A stretch of DNA of 64,000 nt from UBA2199 sp964628035. Its GTDB lineage: Bacteria > Acidobacteriota > Aminicenantia > UBA2199. Below the pieces are notes generated by a model. It saw nothing but the letters and a program-made list of their open reading frames with translations, did no database searches and was not told where the DNA came from. The stretch is from contig CAZVPI010000010.1 in NCBI GenBank assembly GCA_964628035.1, positions 1 to 64,000 of the forward strand, read 5' to 3'. Made by a program: the position numbers and the translations under genes. Shown here in pieces: positions 51,865 to 59,585 of the stretch. Position 1 is the stretch's first letter. Each line of letters starts with the position of its first letter.

Positions 51865-52727
51865 TCCAGCCCCAGCTCGCGCAGGACGGAGCCGGCGCCG
51901 TCGACCTCGCCGGCCACCCAGCGCACGTAGCGGGCGTCGACATGGATGGCACGGGTGATGGCGGGCCGGAAGGCGAAGTCGCTGACCAGCGACTCGTGGT
52001 TGCCGTCGAACAGCACGCCCATCAGCTCGCCGTCGGCGTTGAGCACCGGGCTGCCCGAGTTGCCGCCGGCCGAGTCGTTGCTGGTCAGGAAATTCACCGG
52101 CACGTCGCCCCGCGCGGGGTCGGCGTGGCGCTTGCGACCCTCGGCGGCCGCGGCGTCCAGGAAGCGCCGGCCCGGGTCGAAGGGGGGCCGGCCGGTGTTC
52201 TTGGCGAGCACTCCCGCCAGGGTGGTGAAGGGGGAGTGCCAGACGGCGTCGCGCGGCGAATAGCCCCCGACGCGGCCGTAGTTGAGGCGCAGCGTGCGGT
52301 TGGCGTCGGGGTAGGGGCGCAGCGCCCGGGCGAAGCGCGGCGTGACGTCGTCGACGCCGGTCATGACGCGGACGCTGTACCCGGGAGCGTGGATCTCCTG
52401 GCCGCGGTCGGCGGCCAGGAAGCCGTCGCGGATGTAGTTGCGCTCGGGAGAGGAGAAGCTCTGCACGGCGCCGAAGGCCACGTGGTGGTTGGTGAGGATC
52501 AGGCCGTCAGCCGAGACGAACGATCCGGTGCCGCCGCCCAGGTTGACGACGGCCATGGCCAGGCACTTCTCTCCCGGCTTCCAGATCCCGGCCGGGTCGA
52601 TGCGGCAGCCCAGGGCCTTCATGCCGGCAACGGCTGCCGGGGTTATGGCGTCGACCGGGAGCATCCCCTCCACGGCGGGAAAGGCGAGCGCGGCCAGCAG
52701 CAGCGCGCAGAAGATCAGAACTTTCAT
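51861..52727 (-). CDS. S46-family dipeptidyl peptidase, internally deleted
   Basis: This 288-residue secreted protein (signal peptide about 1-21) matches both ends of DPP7/DPP11-type S46 peptidases, which are normally about 700 residues. Residues 40-128 are the N-terminal trypsin-like half: GGTGSFVSADGLILTNHHVA with the catalytic His81/82, then RNYIRDGFLAADRGQEI. Residues about 140-275 are the C-terminal part: DANRTLRLNYGRVGGYSPRD, then GGNSGSPVLNADGELMGVLFDGNHES with the nucleophile Ser224. The middle, holding the helical specificity domain and the catalytic Asp, is missing in frame, with the junction around residues 128-140. It is probably inactive as a dipeptidyl peptidase, or a minimal trypsin-like protease with altered use. 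Confidence 0.82.
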   Translation of the reverse strand: MKVLIFCALLLAALAFPAVEGMLPVDAITPAAVAGMKALGCRIDPAGIWKPGEKCLAMAVVNLGGGTGSFVSADGLILTNHHVAFGAVQSFSSPERNYIRDGFLAADRGQEIHAPGYSVRVMTGVDDVTPRFARALRPYPDANRTLRLNYGRVGGYSPRDAVWHSPFTTLAGVLAKNTGRPPFDPGRRFLDAAAAEGRKRHADPARGDVPVNFLTSNDSAGGNSGSPVLNADGELMGVLFDGNHESLVSDFAFRPAITRAIHVDARYVRWVAGEVDGAGSVLRELGLE

Positions 52728-52765
52728 AGGAGAACTCCATCGATTGAGTGAGAGGGAGTACCGGG

Positions 52766-52794
52766 ATTATACATAACCGACGGGGAGATTGCAA
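52766..52794 (-). promoter_or_regulatory. Promoter of the S46-like/lipid kinase operon
   Basis: On the minus strand TTGCAA (52794-52789), a 17-nt spacer and a perfect TATAAT (52771-52766). The leader of about 30 nt carries a GGAG before ATG 52727. Confidence 0.7.
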
Positions 52795-53116
52795 ACTTAG
52801 AACTGAGTGATAGTGGTCGTAGAGGGCAATGGATAGGCGATCGTGATGCGTTATGCGTGATGAGAAACGGCCATGAGCGAGCGCTTGTGATGAGTGATGA
52901 GACAAGCCAAGAGAGACCTGGCTAAGGTGATCCAAAACGACTTTTGGTTGACAGAGTTCGTTAATTGCTGTTGCTAACACAAACACTAACACTAACACCA
53001 AGTGTTTTCTTCTTACTTTTGCCTTTTTCTTTTGCCTTTTACCTTTCGAGCGCCCTTCTTTCCCCCTTTACCCCTCTACCCCTTTACCTCTTTACCCCTT
53101 GTCCTCCCTACACCCT

Positions 53117-53145
53117 TTGCCTCTCAAATCATTTCATGCTACAAC
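53117..53145 (+). promoter_or_regulatory. Probable promoter of the LprI-like gene
   Basis: TTGCCT (53117-53122), a 17-nt spacer and TACAAC (53140-53145), about 25 nt before ATG 53170, which has GAGGTG upstream. Confidence 0.45.
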
Positions 53146-53169
53146 CATTTGGCCGACCTGAGGTGCCCC

Positions 53170-54087
53170 ATGAATGGAACGCGAATCCTGCTTGCGCTTG
53201 TCTTCCTGCTCCTGTGCGCTCTGCCGCTGAAATCCGATGACGCGGCGATCGTTGCGATCAAGAAGGCCTATGGCGAAACGGCCCAGGCCATCGCCAGGGC
53301 CCAGAAGGGAGAAGGAGGCCTGTACTGCACCGAGCTGGACGTCAACCGCCTGGGCGGCTCGTGGCGGGCGGTCGGCGACTATTCGAAAAAAGCGGCCTTC
53401 TGGTTCGCCGACCAGCCCGATTTCGTTGCCGCCGAGGGCAGAAGAAGGGAAGCGGCGCTGGCCAAGGTCGAGGTCAGGGAAAAGGCCGCTGCCTTGGAAT
53501 GCTACCGCGAGTTCTTCTACCTGAACGGCGAGCCGGCGTTCTTTTTCAGCAAAAAGGACGGCGAGGGCGTAGATGAGCGGGTCTATTTCAAGGGCGGCAA
53601 GGCGTTTCTGCGCCTGTTGGGCAAGGAGGAGGGGGAAGCCGGCGACAGCGGGGCGGCGATCCTGCGCGAGGCCCGCTACTGGCAGGATCTGTTCCTGCTC
53701 TTCTTCGGCCCGCTCCCCGAGCCGTCAGGCCCTGCCGGCGGCAAGCACACCATCGACGACTGGCTGGCCGGCTGCCTGGGCAAGGAGGCCTCGACCCTGG
53801 GAACGAGGATCTGCCTGGGCCAGGCCTTCGACAAGTGGGACGCCGAGCTGAACCGGAAGTACCGGGCGCTGAACGGCAGGCTCGCTGCCAAGGCCCAGGC
53901 GGCGCTGCGCGAGGCCCAGCGGGGCTGGCTGGCCTTCCTCGACCTCGAGCTGGCCTGGCTGGCGCAATTCTACGGAGGCCTGGACGGCTCCATGTACGGC
54001 GTCATGCTGGCCGCCGACCGGGTCGAGCGGGTCAGGCGCAGGGCCTTGAATCTGGGCTCGCTCCTCGCCGTGCTGGAGGAGCCATAG
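53170..54087 (+). CDS. Secreted protein with C-terminal LprI-like (DUF1311) domain
   Basis: This 305-residue protein has a signal peptide at about 1-22 (LLALVFLLLCALPLKS). The middle (about 25-200) is unfamiliar, with EREFFYLNGEPAFFF-type strands. The last 100 residues resemble the lysozyme-inhibitor LprI N-terminal domain: CLGQAFDKWDAELNRKYRAL and then LREAQRGWLAFLDLE (the AQRxW motif of DUF1311), with one Cys pair candidate (CLGKEAS... and CLGQAF). LprI-type proteins inhibit lysozyme in the periplasm, but many DUF1311 proteins are uncharacterised. A longer upstream frame was rejected because it runs through repeat R6. Confidence 0.7.
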   Translation: MNGTRILLALVFLLLCALPLKSDDAAIVAIKKAYGETAQAIARAQKGEGGLYCTELDVNRLGGSWRAVGDYSKKAAFWFADQPDFVAAEGRRREAALAKVEVREKAAALECYREFFYLNGEPAFFFSKKDGEGVDERVYFKGGKAFLRLLGKEEGEAGDSGAAILREARYWQDLFLLFFGPLPEPSGPAGGKHTIDDWLAGCLGKEASTLGTRICLGQAFDKWDAELNRKYRALNGRLAAKAQAALREAQRGWLAFLDLELAWLAQFYGGLDGSMYGVMLAADRVERVRRRALNLGSLLAVLEEP

Positions 54088-54192
54088 CCGGCGCGGGTGC
54101 CGGCGCTTTCCGGCTCCCCGGCCGTTTCCGCAATCCCTAACTTGCAAATCGATTTCCCTTGTGGTAAAAGGGGAAAAAAACGGGAGGTCGCA

Positions 54193-54609
54193 ATGAAAAA
54201 AATAATGCTGCTCGTGGCGGTGCTGGCCCTTCTCTCCGCCTGCATCTGCAAGCCGGTGCTGGGCGGGCTGCCCGAAGGCAAGAAAGTCAAGGTGAACATC
54301 CAGGATAAATCCTTCAAGGGCGAGCTGCTCACGGTCACCAACGACCTGATCGTCATCCGCTACCAGGACAAGGAAAAGAAAAAAGAAGTCATCCTGGGCT
54401 GCCCGACGGGCGAGACCGAGATCGTCAAGGTGTCGCGCGGCTGCGGCCCGATCGTCGGCCTGCTGCAGAAAGACAGGAAATTCTCTTTCAAGGGCAAGCC
54501 CGCTGACAAGATCAACCAGAACGTCGTCGACCTCTCCCAGGATTCGCTGTACGCGTCCAAGATGCCCGACTGGATCAAGGAGCAGATGACGCCGTTCGGC
54601 CAGCAATAA
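54193..54609 (+). CDS. Hypothetical lipoprotein (138 aa)
   Basis: The signal peptide ends in the lipobox LLSAC, so Cys17 would be lipidated. The mature part has the phrases KVKVNIQDKSFKGELLTVTN and IVIRYQDKEKKKEVILG, a small beta-barrel-like fold reminiscent of Sm-like or SH3-like domains seen in lipoproteins. A helix-poor C terminus follows. GGGAGG lies 6 nt before ATG 54193. A TTGCAA-17 nt-TAAAAG set at 54142-54170 could be the promoter. The function is unknown. Confidence 0.7.
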   Translation: MKKIMLLVAVLALLSACICKPVLGGLPEGKKVKVNIQDKSFKGELLTVTNDLIVIRYQDKEKKKEVILGCPTGETEIVKVSRGCGPIVGLLQKDRKFSFKGKPADKINQNVVDLSQDSLYASKMPDWIKEQMTPFGQQ

Positions 54610-54641
54610 CGCCGGTCCGCCCCGCCCGCATACGCCCGGCA

Positions 54642-55265
54642 GTGAGGAGACTGTTCGATCTCGGCCTGAACCTCGCTGTCGTGCTTTTTTCCCTCTGGCT
54701 GCACGATGGGGCGCGGGTGCGGGCGGCGCGGCGCCTCGGCGACGCCGGGGCGGCCTTCCGGCAGCGCTCTCCCGACAACCCGTTCGCCCGCGTCGACTGG
54801 ATCGGCAGCCTGCTGCTTCCCGCCTACCTGCTCTTCCGCAGCCTGCCCCTGCTGGGCTGGACCCGGAGCCTCGACCTGGACGAGGACAAGTTGCGCTCGC
54901 CCCGCCGCGACGGCCTGCTGATCGCCCTGGCCGGCCCGCTGGCCAACCTGCTGCTGGCCGTCGCCGGCATCGCCGCCTTCCGCGGCCTGGCCGCGGCCGG
55001 CATGGCCGATTCGCCCTTGCTGATGAGGATGGCGCCCTTCTTCTGCCTCGCCAATGCCAACCTCTTCGTCTTCAACCTGCTGCCCATCCCGCCCCTGGCC
55101 GGCGCCATCGCCGCCGAGCGTTTCCTGGGCGGAGACGCCCTGTCGTGCTTTGAAGAAATCAAACCTTATGGCTTTCTATTGCTGCTGGTGGGAGTGTATT
55201 TCAATTTTTTCGATTTCATAACCATTCCAGTCAGTCGATTGGTCTATTCGCTTTTAGGGTTTTAG
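54642..55265 (+). CDS. Degenerate site-2 protease (M50-like) membrane protein
   Basis: This 207-residue protein has about five membrane helices and starts with GTG. It aligns along its length with compact M50 site-2 proteases: an N-terminal helix that should hold HExxH, then NPFARVDWIGSLLLPAYLL (normally NPLxHIDPIGTLLLP), IALAGPLANLLLAV, and FNLLPIPPLAG (normally PPLDG). The zinc site is destroyed: HDGAR (21-25) replaces HExxH, and Ala replaces the third ligand Asp. It therefore looks like a catalytically dead intramembrane protease that may keep a binding role. GGAG-type ribosome site is not obvious. Confidence 0.75.
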   Translation: MRRLFDLGLNLAVVLFSLWLHDGARVRAARRLGDAGAAFRQRSPDNPFARVDWIGSLLLPAYLLFRSLPLLGWTRSLDLDEDKLRSPRRDGLLIALAGPLANLLLAVAGIAAFRGLAAAGMADSPLLMRMAPFFCLANANLFVFNLLPIPPLAGAIAAERFLGGDALSCFEEIKPYGFLLLLVGVYFNFFDFITIPVSRLVYSLLGF

Positions 55266-55389
55266 AGCCTCGATCTCCAGTGGTCGAGAAAGAGAGAGGG
55301 GTACAGAGGTAAAGTAAGAAAAATCAGGCATTGCCCCATACCCCTCTACCACGTTCCCACTTACCCTCTACCCCTTTACCACTTTTTTT
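55266..55389. repeat. Intergenic repeat R7
   Basis: No gene is seen. It has the purine-rich arm GAGAGAGGGGTACAGAGGTA (55290-55309) and the pyrimidine arm ATACCCCTCTACC through CCTCTACCCCTTTACC (55339-55382). The two arms are partly complementary and could fold. It lies between two convergent genes and could act as a terminator. Confidence 0.55.
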
Positions 55390-57204
55390 CTAGTCTCTGA
55401 TCTCCTGGTTCCTGAGCAGCTCCTGGTAATACGGGCATTTCTCCTTGAGCTCCTCGTGGCTGCCGTCGCCGACCAGCCCCTTGTCGTTGAAGCAGAGGAT
55501 GCGGCCGGCCTGGCGGATGGTGCTCAGGCGGTGGGCGACGACGAACAGCGTCTTGCCGCGCACGACCTCGGGCAGCGAGGCGAAGATCGAGGCCTCGGTC
55601 GCGGAGTCCAGCGCCGAGGTCGGCTCGTCGAGGATGACGACGTCGGGGTCCTTGACCAGGGCGCGGGCGATGGCCAGCCTTTGCTTCTGCCCCTCGGAAA
55701 AGTTGACGCCGCGCTCGCCGACCTGCGAGGCGTAGCCGTCGGGGAGAGCGGCGATGAAGTCGTGGATGCCGGCGACGCGGGCCGCCGCCTGGATCTCGGC
55801 GTCGGAAGCGTCGGGATCGCCGTAGCGCAGGTTGTCGGCGATCGTCCCTTTCAGCAGGGTCGGCGACTGCGGTACGTAGCCGATGCGCCGGCGCAGCGAG
55901 CGCAGCTCCAATTCGCTTGCCGGCCGGCCGTCGACGCGGATCTCCCCTTTCTGCGGCCGGTAGAACTGCAGCAGCAGGCTGACCAGGGTGGTCTTGCCCA
56001 CGCCGCTGGGGCCGACGATGGCCGCGTGCTCGCCGGCCCCGACCCTGAACGAGACGTTCTCCAGCACCGTCTCCTTGCCGTTGTAGGAGAAGCCTACGTC
56101 GCGGAACTCCACTTCGCCGCGCAGCCTTTCGACCTTTCCCCCCTTCTCCTCGCCCTCCTCCGGGACCACGTCGAACAGGGCCGAGACCCGCTCCAGGGAG
56201 GCCATGGCCCCCTGCAGCTGGAAGTTGGCCGTGGCCAAAAACTGGGCCGGGCCGTAGACGAAGCCGACGTAGGACTGGAAGGCCAGCAGCGAGCCCAGGC
56301 TCCACTCGCCGCGGACGATCAGGACGGCGCCGCCGGCCAGCACGATCAGATAGGCCAGCTCGGGGGCGAAGTTGATCGCCAGGTTGGCCAGCTGGCCGAA
56401 GACGTTCTGCTCCATGCCCAGCTGCAGCGCGGCGCGCAGTTTGCCGCTCAGCGCGCCCAGCGTCCTCTTTTCGGCGGCGAAGGCCTTGATCAGCGCGGTC
56501 TGCGAGAGCGACTCCTGCACCGACTGGTAGACCTCGGCGTGGCGCTCCATGCCGTGGTGGCTCAGCACGCGCAGCTTGCTTCCGAAGAAGCGGGCGGCGA
56601 CGAACATCAGCGGCAGCACCACCAGCACGGCCAGGGCCAGCCGCCAGTTCAGCAGCACCAGGAAGACGGCGCCGCCGACGAAGCGGACGAAGGAGGTGAA
56701 GATGTGGACGATGGTCGAGGAGAAGAACCAGCGCACGCCGCCGACGTCGCCCAGCAGGCGCGACATCAGGTAGCCGGTCTCCTTGCCGTCGAAGAAGGCC
56801 TTGGGCAGGCGCAGGACGCGGTCGAACAGGGTCTGCTGGATCTCCAGCAGCACCTCCTGCTCGAAACGGGTGAAATAGTAGCTTTGCAGGATGCCGAAGA
56901 GGATGTTGGCGATCTTGATCGTGGCCAGGACCAGGATCACGCCCAGCAGCAGACGCAGCTGCCTGGCCAGGATGACCTTGTCGATCAGGAAGCGGGTGAT
57001 CATGGGGCCGGGGAAGGCCAGCAGCGAGGTCAGCAGGATCAGCCCCGCCCCCAGCGCCCCCTTCCGCCAGTGGCGCTTGATGATCGGCAGCAGGTTCTTC
57101 AGGGTTTCCCTGCTTTTGTTCCTGTCCCGCGCCGTCCGCGCGATCTTGTCCTCGGGCATCTTGCGCGACCAGGCGTTTTTCAGGTAGGAGAGCCAGGATT
57201 TCAT
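55390..57204 (-). CDS. ABC exporter, fused membrane and ATPase domains (MsbA-like)
   Basis: This 604-residue half-transporter has six membrane helices between about 45 and 330 (ABC_membrane type). The nucleotide-binding domain has Walker A GPSGVGKTTLVSLLL (about 400), the signature NFSEGQKQRLAIARAL (FSEGQ for the usual LSGGQ), Walker B DPDVVILDEPTSALD and the H-loop VVAHRLSTI. It exports lipids, drugs or peptides as a homodimer. No C39 leader-peptidase domain is present. It is divergent from the peptide-modification island, so export of the modified peptide is a reasonable inference but unproved. A TATAAT on the minus strand ends 8 nt before the ATG. Confidence 0.88.
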   Translation of the reverse strand: MKSWLSYLKNAWSRKMPEDKIARTARDRNKSRETLKNLLPIIKRHWRKGALGAGLILLTSLLAFPGPMITRFLIDKVILARQLRLLLGVILVLATIKIANILFGILQSYYFTRFEQEVLLEIQQTLFDRVLRLPKAFFDGKETGYLMSRLLGDVGGVRWFFSSTIVHIFTSFVRFVGGAVFLVLLNWRLALAVLVVLPLMFVAARFFGSKLRVLSHHGMERHAEVYQSVQESLSQTALIKAFAAEKRTLGALSGKLRAALQLGMEQNVFGQLANLAINFAPELAYLIVLAGGAVLIVRGEWSLGSLLAFQSYVGFVYGPAQFLATANFQLQGAMASLERVSALFDVVPEEGEEKGGKVERLRGEVEFRDVGFSYNGKETVLENVSFRVGAGEHAAIVGPSGVGKTTLVSLLLQFYRPQKGEIRVDGRPASELELRSLRRRIGYVPQSPTLLKGTIADNLRYGDPDASDAEIQAAARVAGIHDFIAALPDGYASQVGERGVNFSEGQKQRLAIARALVKDPDVVILDEPTSALDSATEASIFASLPEVVRGKTLFVVAHRLSTIRQAGRILCFNDKGLVGDGSHEELKEKCPYYQELLRNQEIRD

Positions 57205-57450
57205 AGGAGATCATTATAGAGCATTATCAGTGGTAGTGATAGTGGCTGCAGCAGTGATCAACAATCTGTCGTTATTCTTGATTCGTAATTCGTGATTCGA
57301 GAAAGTCGCGGCGGACTTTTTCTGGTGATTAGTAATGAGTGATTCGAGCAGCAATGGGGCGATCTTTTTTTACTTTTTCTTTTACCTTTCGAACGCCTTT
57401 CTATCTCACTTTACCCCTCTACCTCTCTACCCCTGTAGTTCCTTTTTTGT
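57205..57450. repeat. Intergenic repeat R8
   Basis: No gene is seen. It has short repeated words GTGATAGTGG (57235-57250) and ATTCGTAATTCGTGATTCG (57281-57299), then AGTAATGAGTGATTCGAG, then the pyrimidine block 57371-57436. That block holds TTTTACCTTTCGAACGCC (57380-57397), nearly identical to 53037-53054, followed by TTTACCCCTCTACCTCTCTA. A perfect TATAAT for the minus-strand exporter is at 57218-57213. Confidence 0.6.
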
Positions 57451-57479
57451 TTGACAAATATCCCCCTTTGCCCTACACT
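57451..57479 (+). promoter_or_regulatory. Promoter of the peptide-modification cassette
   Basis: A perfect TTGACA (57451-57456), a 17-nt spacer and TACACT (57474-57479). The leader of about 40 nt contains GGCAACGGTTTTGCC (57511-57525), a small hairpin just before ATG 57527. No clear ribosome site is visible. Confidence 0.75.
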
Positions 57480-57526
57480 ACCCCTTAACGCTTGTCCCAG
57501 TGCCTTTTGGGGCAACGGTTTTGCCA

Positions 57527-58972
57527 ATGAGCGGATTCGAGAAGAAGATCAAGTATTCCAGGTCGGGCGCGGTTTCGACCAACCTGTCCGGAGAAAACGC
57601 GATCCTCTACAATGTCGGCACACACAAAGAAAAGGCAGTAAACGCGACCGCGCTCCTGGTCTGGAAAAACCTGGACGGCAGCCGCGATAGTGGAGAAATT
57701 TCCCGCATAGTGCTCAATAACTTTGAAGGCGCCCCGGAGGAGGAGATTCGCCGGGATGTCGAGGGATTTCTGGGCGAGCTCCTGGAGGGGGGATTCATCG
57801 AACCGGCCGATGCCGACCGGCCGCCCCTGCCTGTTGAAGAGTATGTCCAGTTGTCTGACCGGCCTGGCGATTTCGACATCTCGCTGACCGGCAAGTGCAA
57901 CCTCCATTGCGAGTATTGCTTTTACGCCCACGAGATGCACGACCGCCCCGACCTTTCGCAAAAAGAGTGGTTCACTTTCTTCGATGAGCTGGGGCGGCTG
58001 GGAGTTCGCACCCTGACGCTGAGCGGCGGCGAGGTCTTTGTCCGCAAGGACCTTTTTGAATTGATCGACTACATCATCGAGAAACGGATGCGCTACTCGA
58101 TCCTCAGCAACGGCACGCTGATCGATGAGAAGATGATCTCGCGCTTGCAAGAGAAAAAGCGCCGGCTGCGGCTGAACTCCATCCAGGTCTCGATCGACGG
58201 CTCCTGCGCCGAGATCCATGACAAGAGCCGTGGCAAGGGATGCTTCGAGAAAGCCATCCGCGGCTTGCGCCTGCTCAAGGAGGCGGGCTTTCCGGCGACC
58301 TGCCGGGTGACCATCAACCGCCACAACGTCGACGATCTGGACAACATCGCCAGGCTGCTGCTGGATGATGTCGGGCTCCACAGCTTCGGCACCAACGACG
58401 CCATGCCCATGGGCGCCGGCTGCGACAACCAGGCCGGCATCACCCTTTTGCCACAGCAGCAATTGCAAGCCATGAAGGACCTTATCCGCCTGGAAAAGCA
58501 ATACAACGGCCGCATCAATGCCACGGCCGGTCCTTTGGCCAAGTGGAAATCATACGGCGAGATGGAGAACGCCAAAGCTACTGGCGAGAAGGCAGCCCGC
58601 TGGCAAATGGGCTTTCTCACCGCCTGCGGCTGCGTCTTCAACAAGCTGGCCGTGCATCACGACGGAATCATCACTCCCTGCAACATGCTGGCCGGGCTGG
58701 AGCTCGGCCGCGTGAACCGTGATCCGATCACAACGATCTGGAAGACCCACCCAACCCTCAAGGCGTTGAAGGACCGGAGGAAAATCCCCATGCAGGAAGT
58801 GCCGGGCTGCGAGGAGTGCGAGTGGGCTCCCTATTGCAATGGCAGCTGCCCCGGCCTGGCCCACACCATGACCGGCGACTTCAACATGGCCAACCCCCAC
58901 GATTGTTACAGGAATTTCCTGAAAGCGACAGGCCTGACTTCGAAGACGGTGCCATGGGGAAAATCAGAATGA
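57527..58972 (+). CDS. Radical SAM/SPASM peptide maturase with N-terminal PqqD-like domain (ScmE-like)
   Basis: The protein has 481 residues from ATG 57527. Residues about 8-88 form a PqqD-like peptide-recognition (RRE) domain (LVWKNLDGSRDSGEIS, then a VEGFLGELLEGGFIE end). The radical SAM core has CNLHCEYCF (Cys124, 128, 131) and TLSGGEVFVRKD. The SPASM region has CGCVFNKLAVHHDGIITPC and later CEECEWAPYCNGSCPG and CYRNFL, enough Cys for two auxiliary Fe-S clusters. From memory of the family, the core resembles ScmE of the SynChlorMet cassette. The enzyme would modify the precursor peptide at 61337. First gene of the cassette, with a strong promoter. Confidence 0.85.
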   Translation: MSGFEKKIKYSRSGAVSTNLSGENAILYNVGTHKEKAVNATALLVWKNLDGSRDSGEISRIVLNNFEGAPEEEIRRDVEGFLGELLEGGFIEPADADRPPLPVEEYVQLSDRPGDFDISLTGKCNLHCEYCFYAHEMHDRPDLSQKEWFTFFDELGRLGVRTLTLSGGEVFVRKDLFELIDYIIEKRMRYSILSNGTLIDEKMISRLQEKKRRLRLNSIQVSIDGSCAEIHDKSRGKGCFEKAIRGLRLLKEAGFPATCRVTINRHNVDDLDNIARLLLDDVGLHSFGTNDAMPMGAGCDNQAGITLLPQQQLQAMKDLIRLEKQYNGRINATAGPLAKWKSYGEMENAKATGEKAARWQMGFLTACGCVFNKLAVHHDGIITPCNMLAGLELGRVNRDPITTIWKTHPTLKALKDRRKIPMQEVPGCEECEWAPYCNGSCPGLAHTMTGDFNMANPHDCYRNFLKATGLTSKTVPWGKSE

Positions 58973-58988
58973 GCGACCTTATTCACGC

Positions 58989-59585
58989 ATGATCCCGGTT
59001 AACGAGAACCTACGCTACACTCTCCAGGATGAGGTTGCCATCGAGGATTTTGACGATGGTTCCCTGATCTTCCTGGCCAGGCAGAAGAAACTCATCGAGA
59101 TCAACCACGCGGCCAGGAGGATACTCCGCTTGTTCAACGGCAGGCGCAGCCTGAAACAGGTGATCGTGAAAACAGCCCGCGATCACAAGATTAAGGAAAA
59201 CAGGGTGCGAAGGGACATCCAGGAGCTTGTCATAGATATGGGCGAAAAAGGCGTGCTGAAACCCATAGTAAAACTAAGCCGAAGGAGAAAAAAGATGGAT
59301 AAATCGGCAGGTTTGTTGGCCAATCCCAAGATATCGCTGCGCGAGGAGGAAGACGGCGCCATCCTCTTCGATCCCGAAACCGACGGATTGCAGATCATCA
59401 ACCCAATAGGCTTACTTATATGGAAATTCATCCAGGTACACCCAAGAACCAGGACTGATATCGCGAATCATTTACTGAATAACTGTGAGGGAGTGCCTGA
59501 AGACCAAGTGGAGAAGGATGTTGATGATTTCGTTTCCGAATTACAGAGCAAATGTTTCATAAGAGAAATTGCAAATGACAAGTGA
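58989..59585 (+). CDS. Tandem PqqD-domain protein (ScmD-like second half)
   Basis: This 198-residue protein has two PqqD-like RRE domains. The first (about 12-95) has LIEINHAARRILRLFNGRRS and a helical end. The second (about 108-195) has LREEEDGAILFDPETDGL, INPIGLLIWKFIQ and VEKDVDDFVSELQSK. The second half is closely similar to the protein at 63671-64000 and to ScmD as I recall it. PqqD-type domains bind leader peptides and deliver them to radical SAM enzymes. A duplicated RRE in one chain could hold two leaders or serve two enzymes. It lies 16 nt after the maturase gene. Confidence 0.85.
   Translation: MIPVNENLRYTLQDEVAIEDFDDGSLIFLARQKKLIEINHAARRILRLFNGRRSLKQVIVKTARDHKIKENRVRRDIQELVIDMGEKGVLKPIVKLSRRRKKMDKSAGLLANPKISLREEEDGAILFDPETDGLQIINPIGLLIWKFIQVHPRTRTDIANHLLNNCEGVPEDQVEKDVDDFVSELQSKCFIREIANDK

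Larger units (their letters stand above)
52728..53169. repeat. Intergenic repeat R6 between divergent promoters
   Basis: No gene is seen. The left part (52795-52920) is AT-moderate text with repeated GTGATG/GAGTGATGAG words. Then comes CTAACACAAACACTAACACT (52975-52999), whose reverse complement resembles 50538-50570. The pyrimidine block 53012-53105 follows, with TTTTACCTTTCGAGCGCC (53037-53054) shared almost exactly with 57380-57397, and runs of CCTCTACCCCTTTACC. The right end holds a promoter for the next gene. A 56-codon N-terminal extension of that gene through this block is an artefact. Confidence 0.6.

Noticed and set aside
53002..53169. 56-codon extension of the LprI-like protein
   Set aside because: It is translated repeat R6 (Leu/Pro/Phe-rich) and lies before the probable promoter.
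57500..57526. Earlier ATG (57500) for the PqqD-fused maturase
   Set aside because: Either is possible; 57527 was preferred because the upstream codons form the small hairpin GGCAACGGTTTTGCC and are not conserved-looking.
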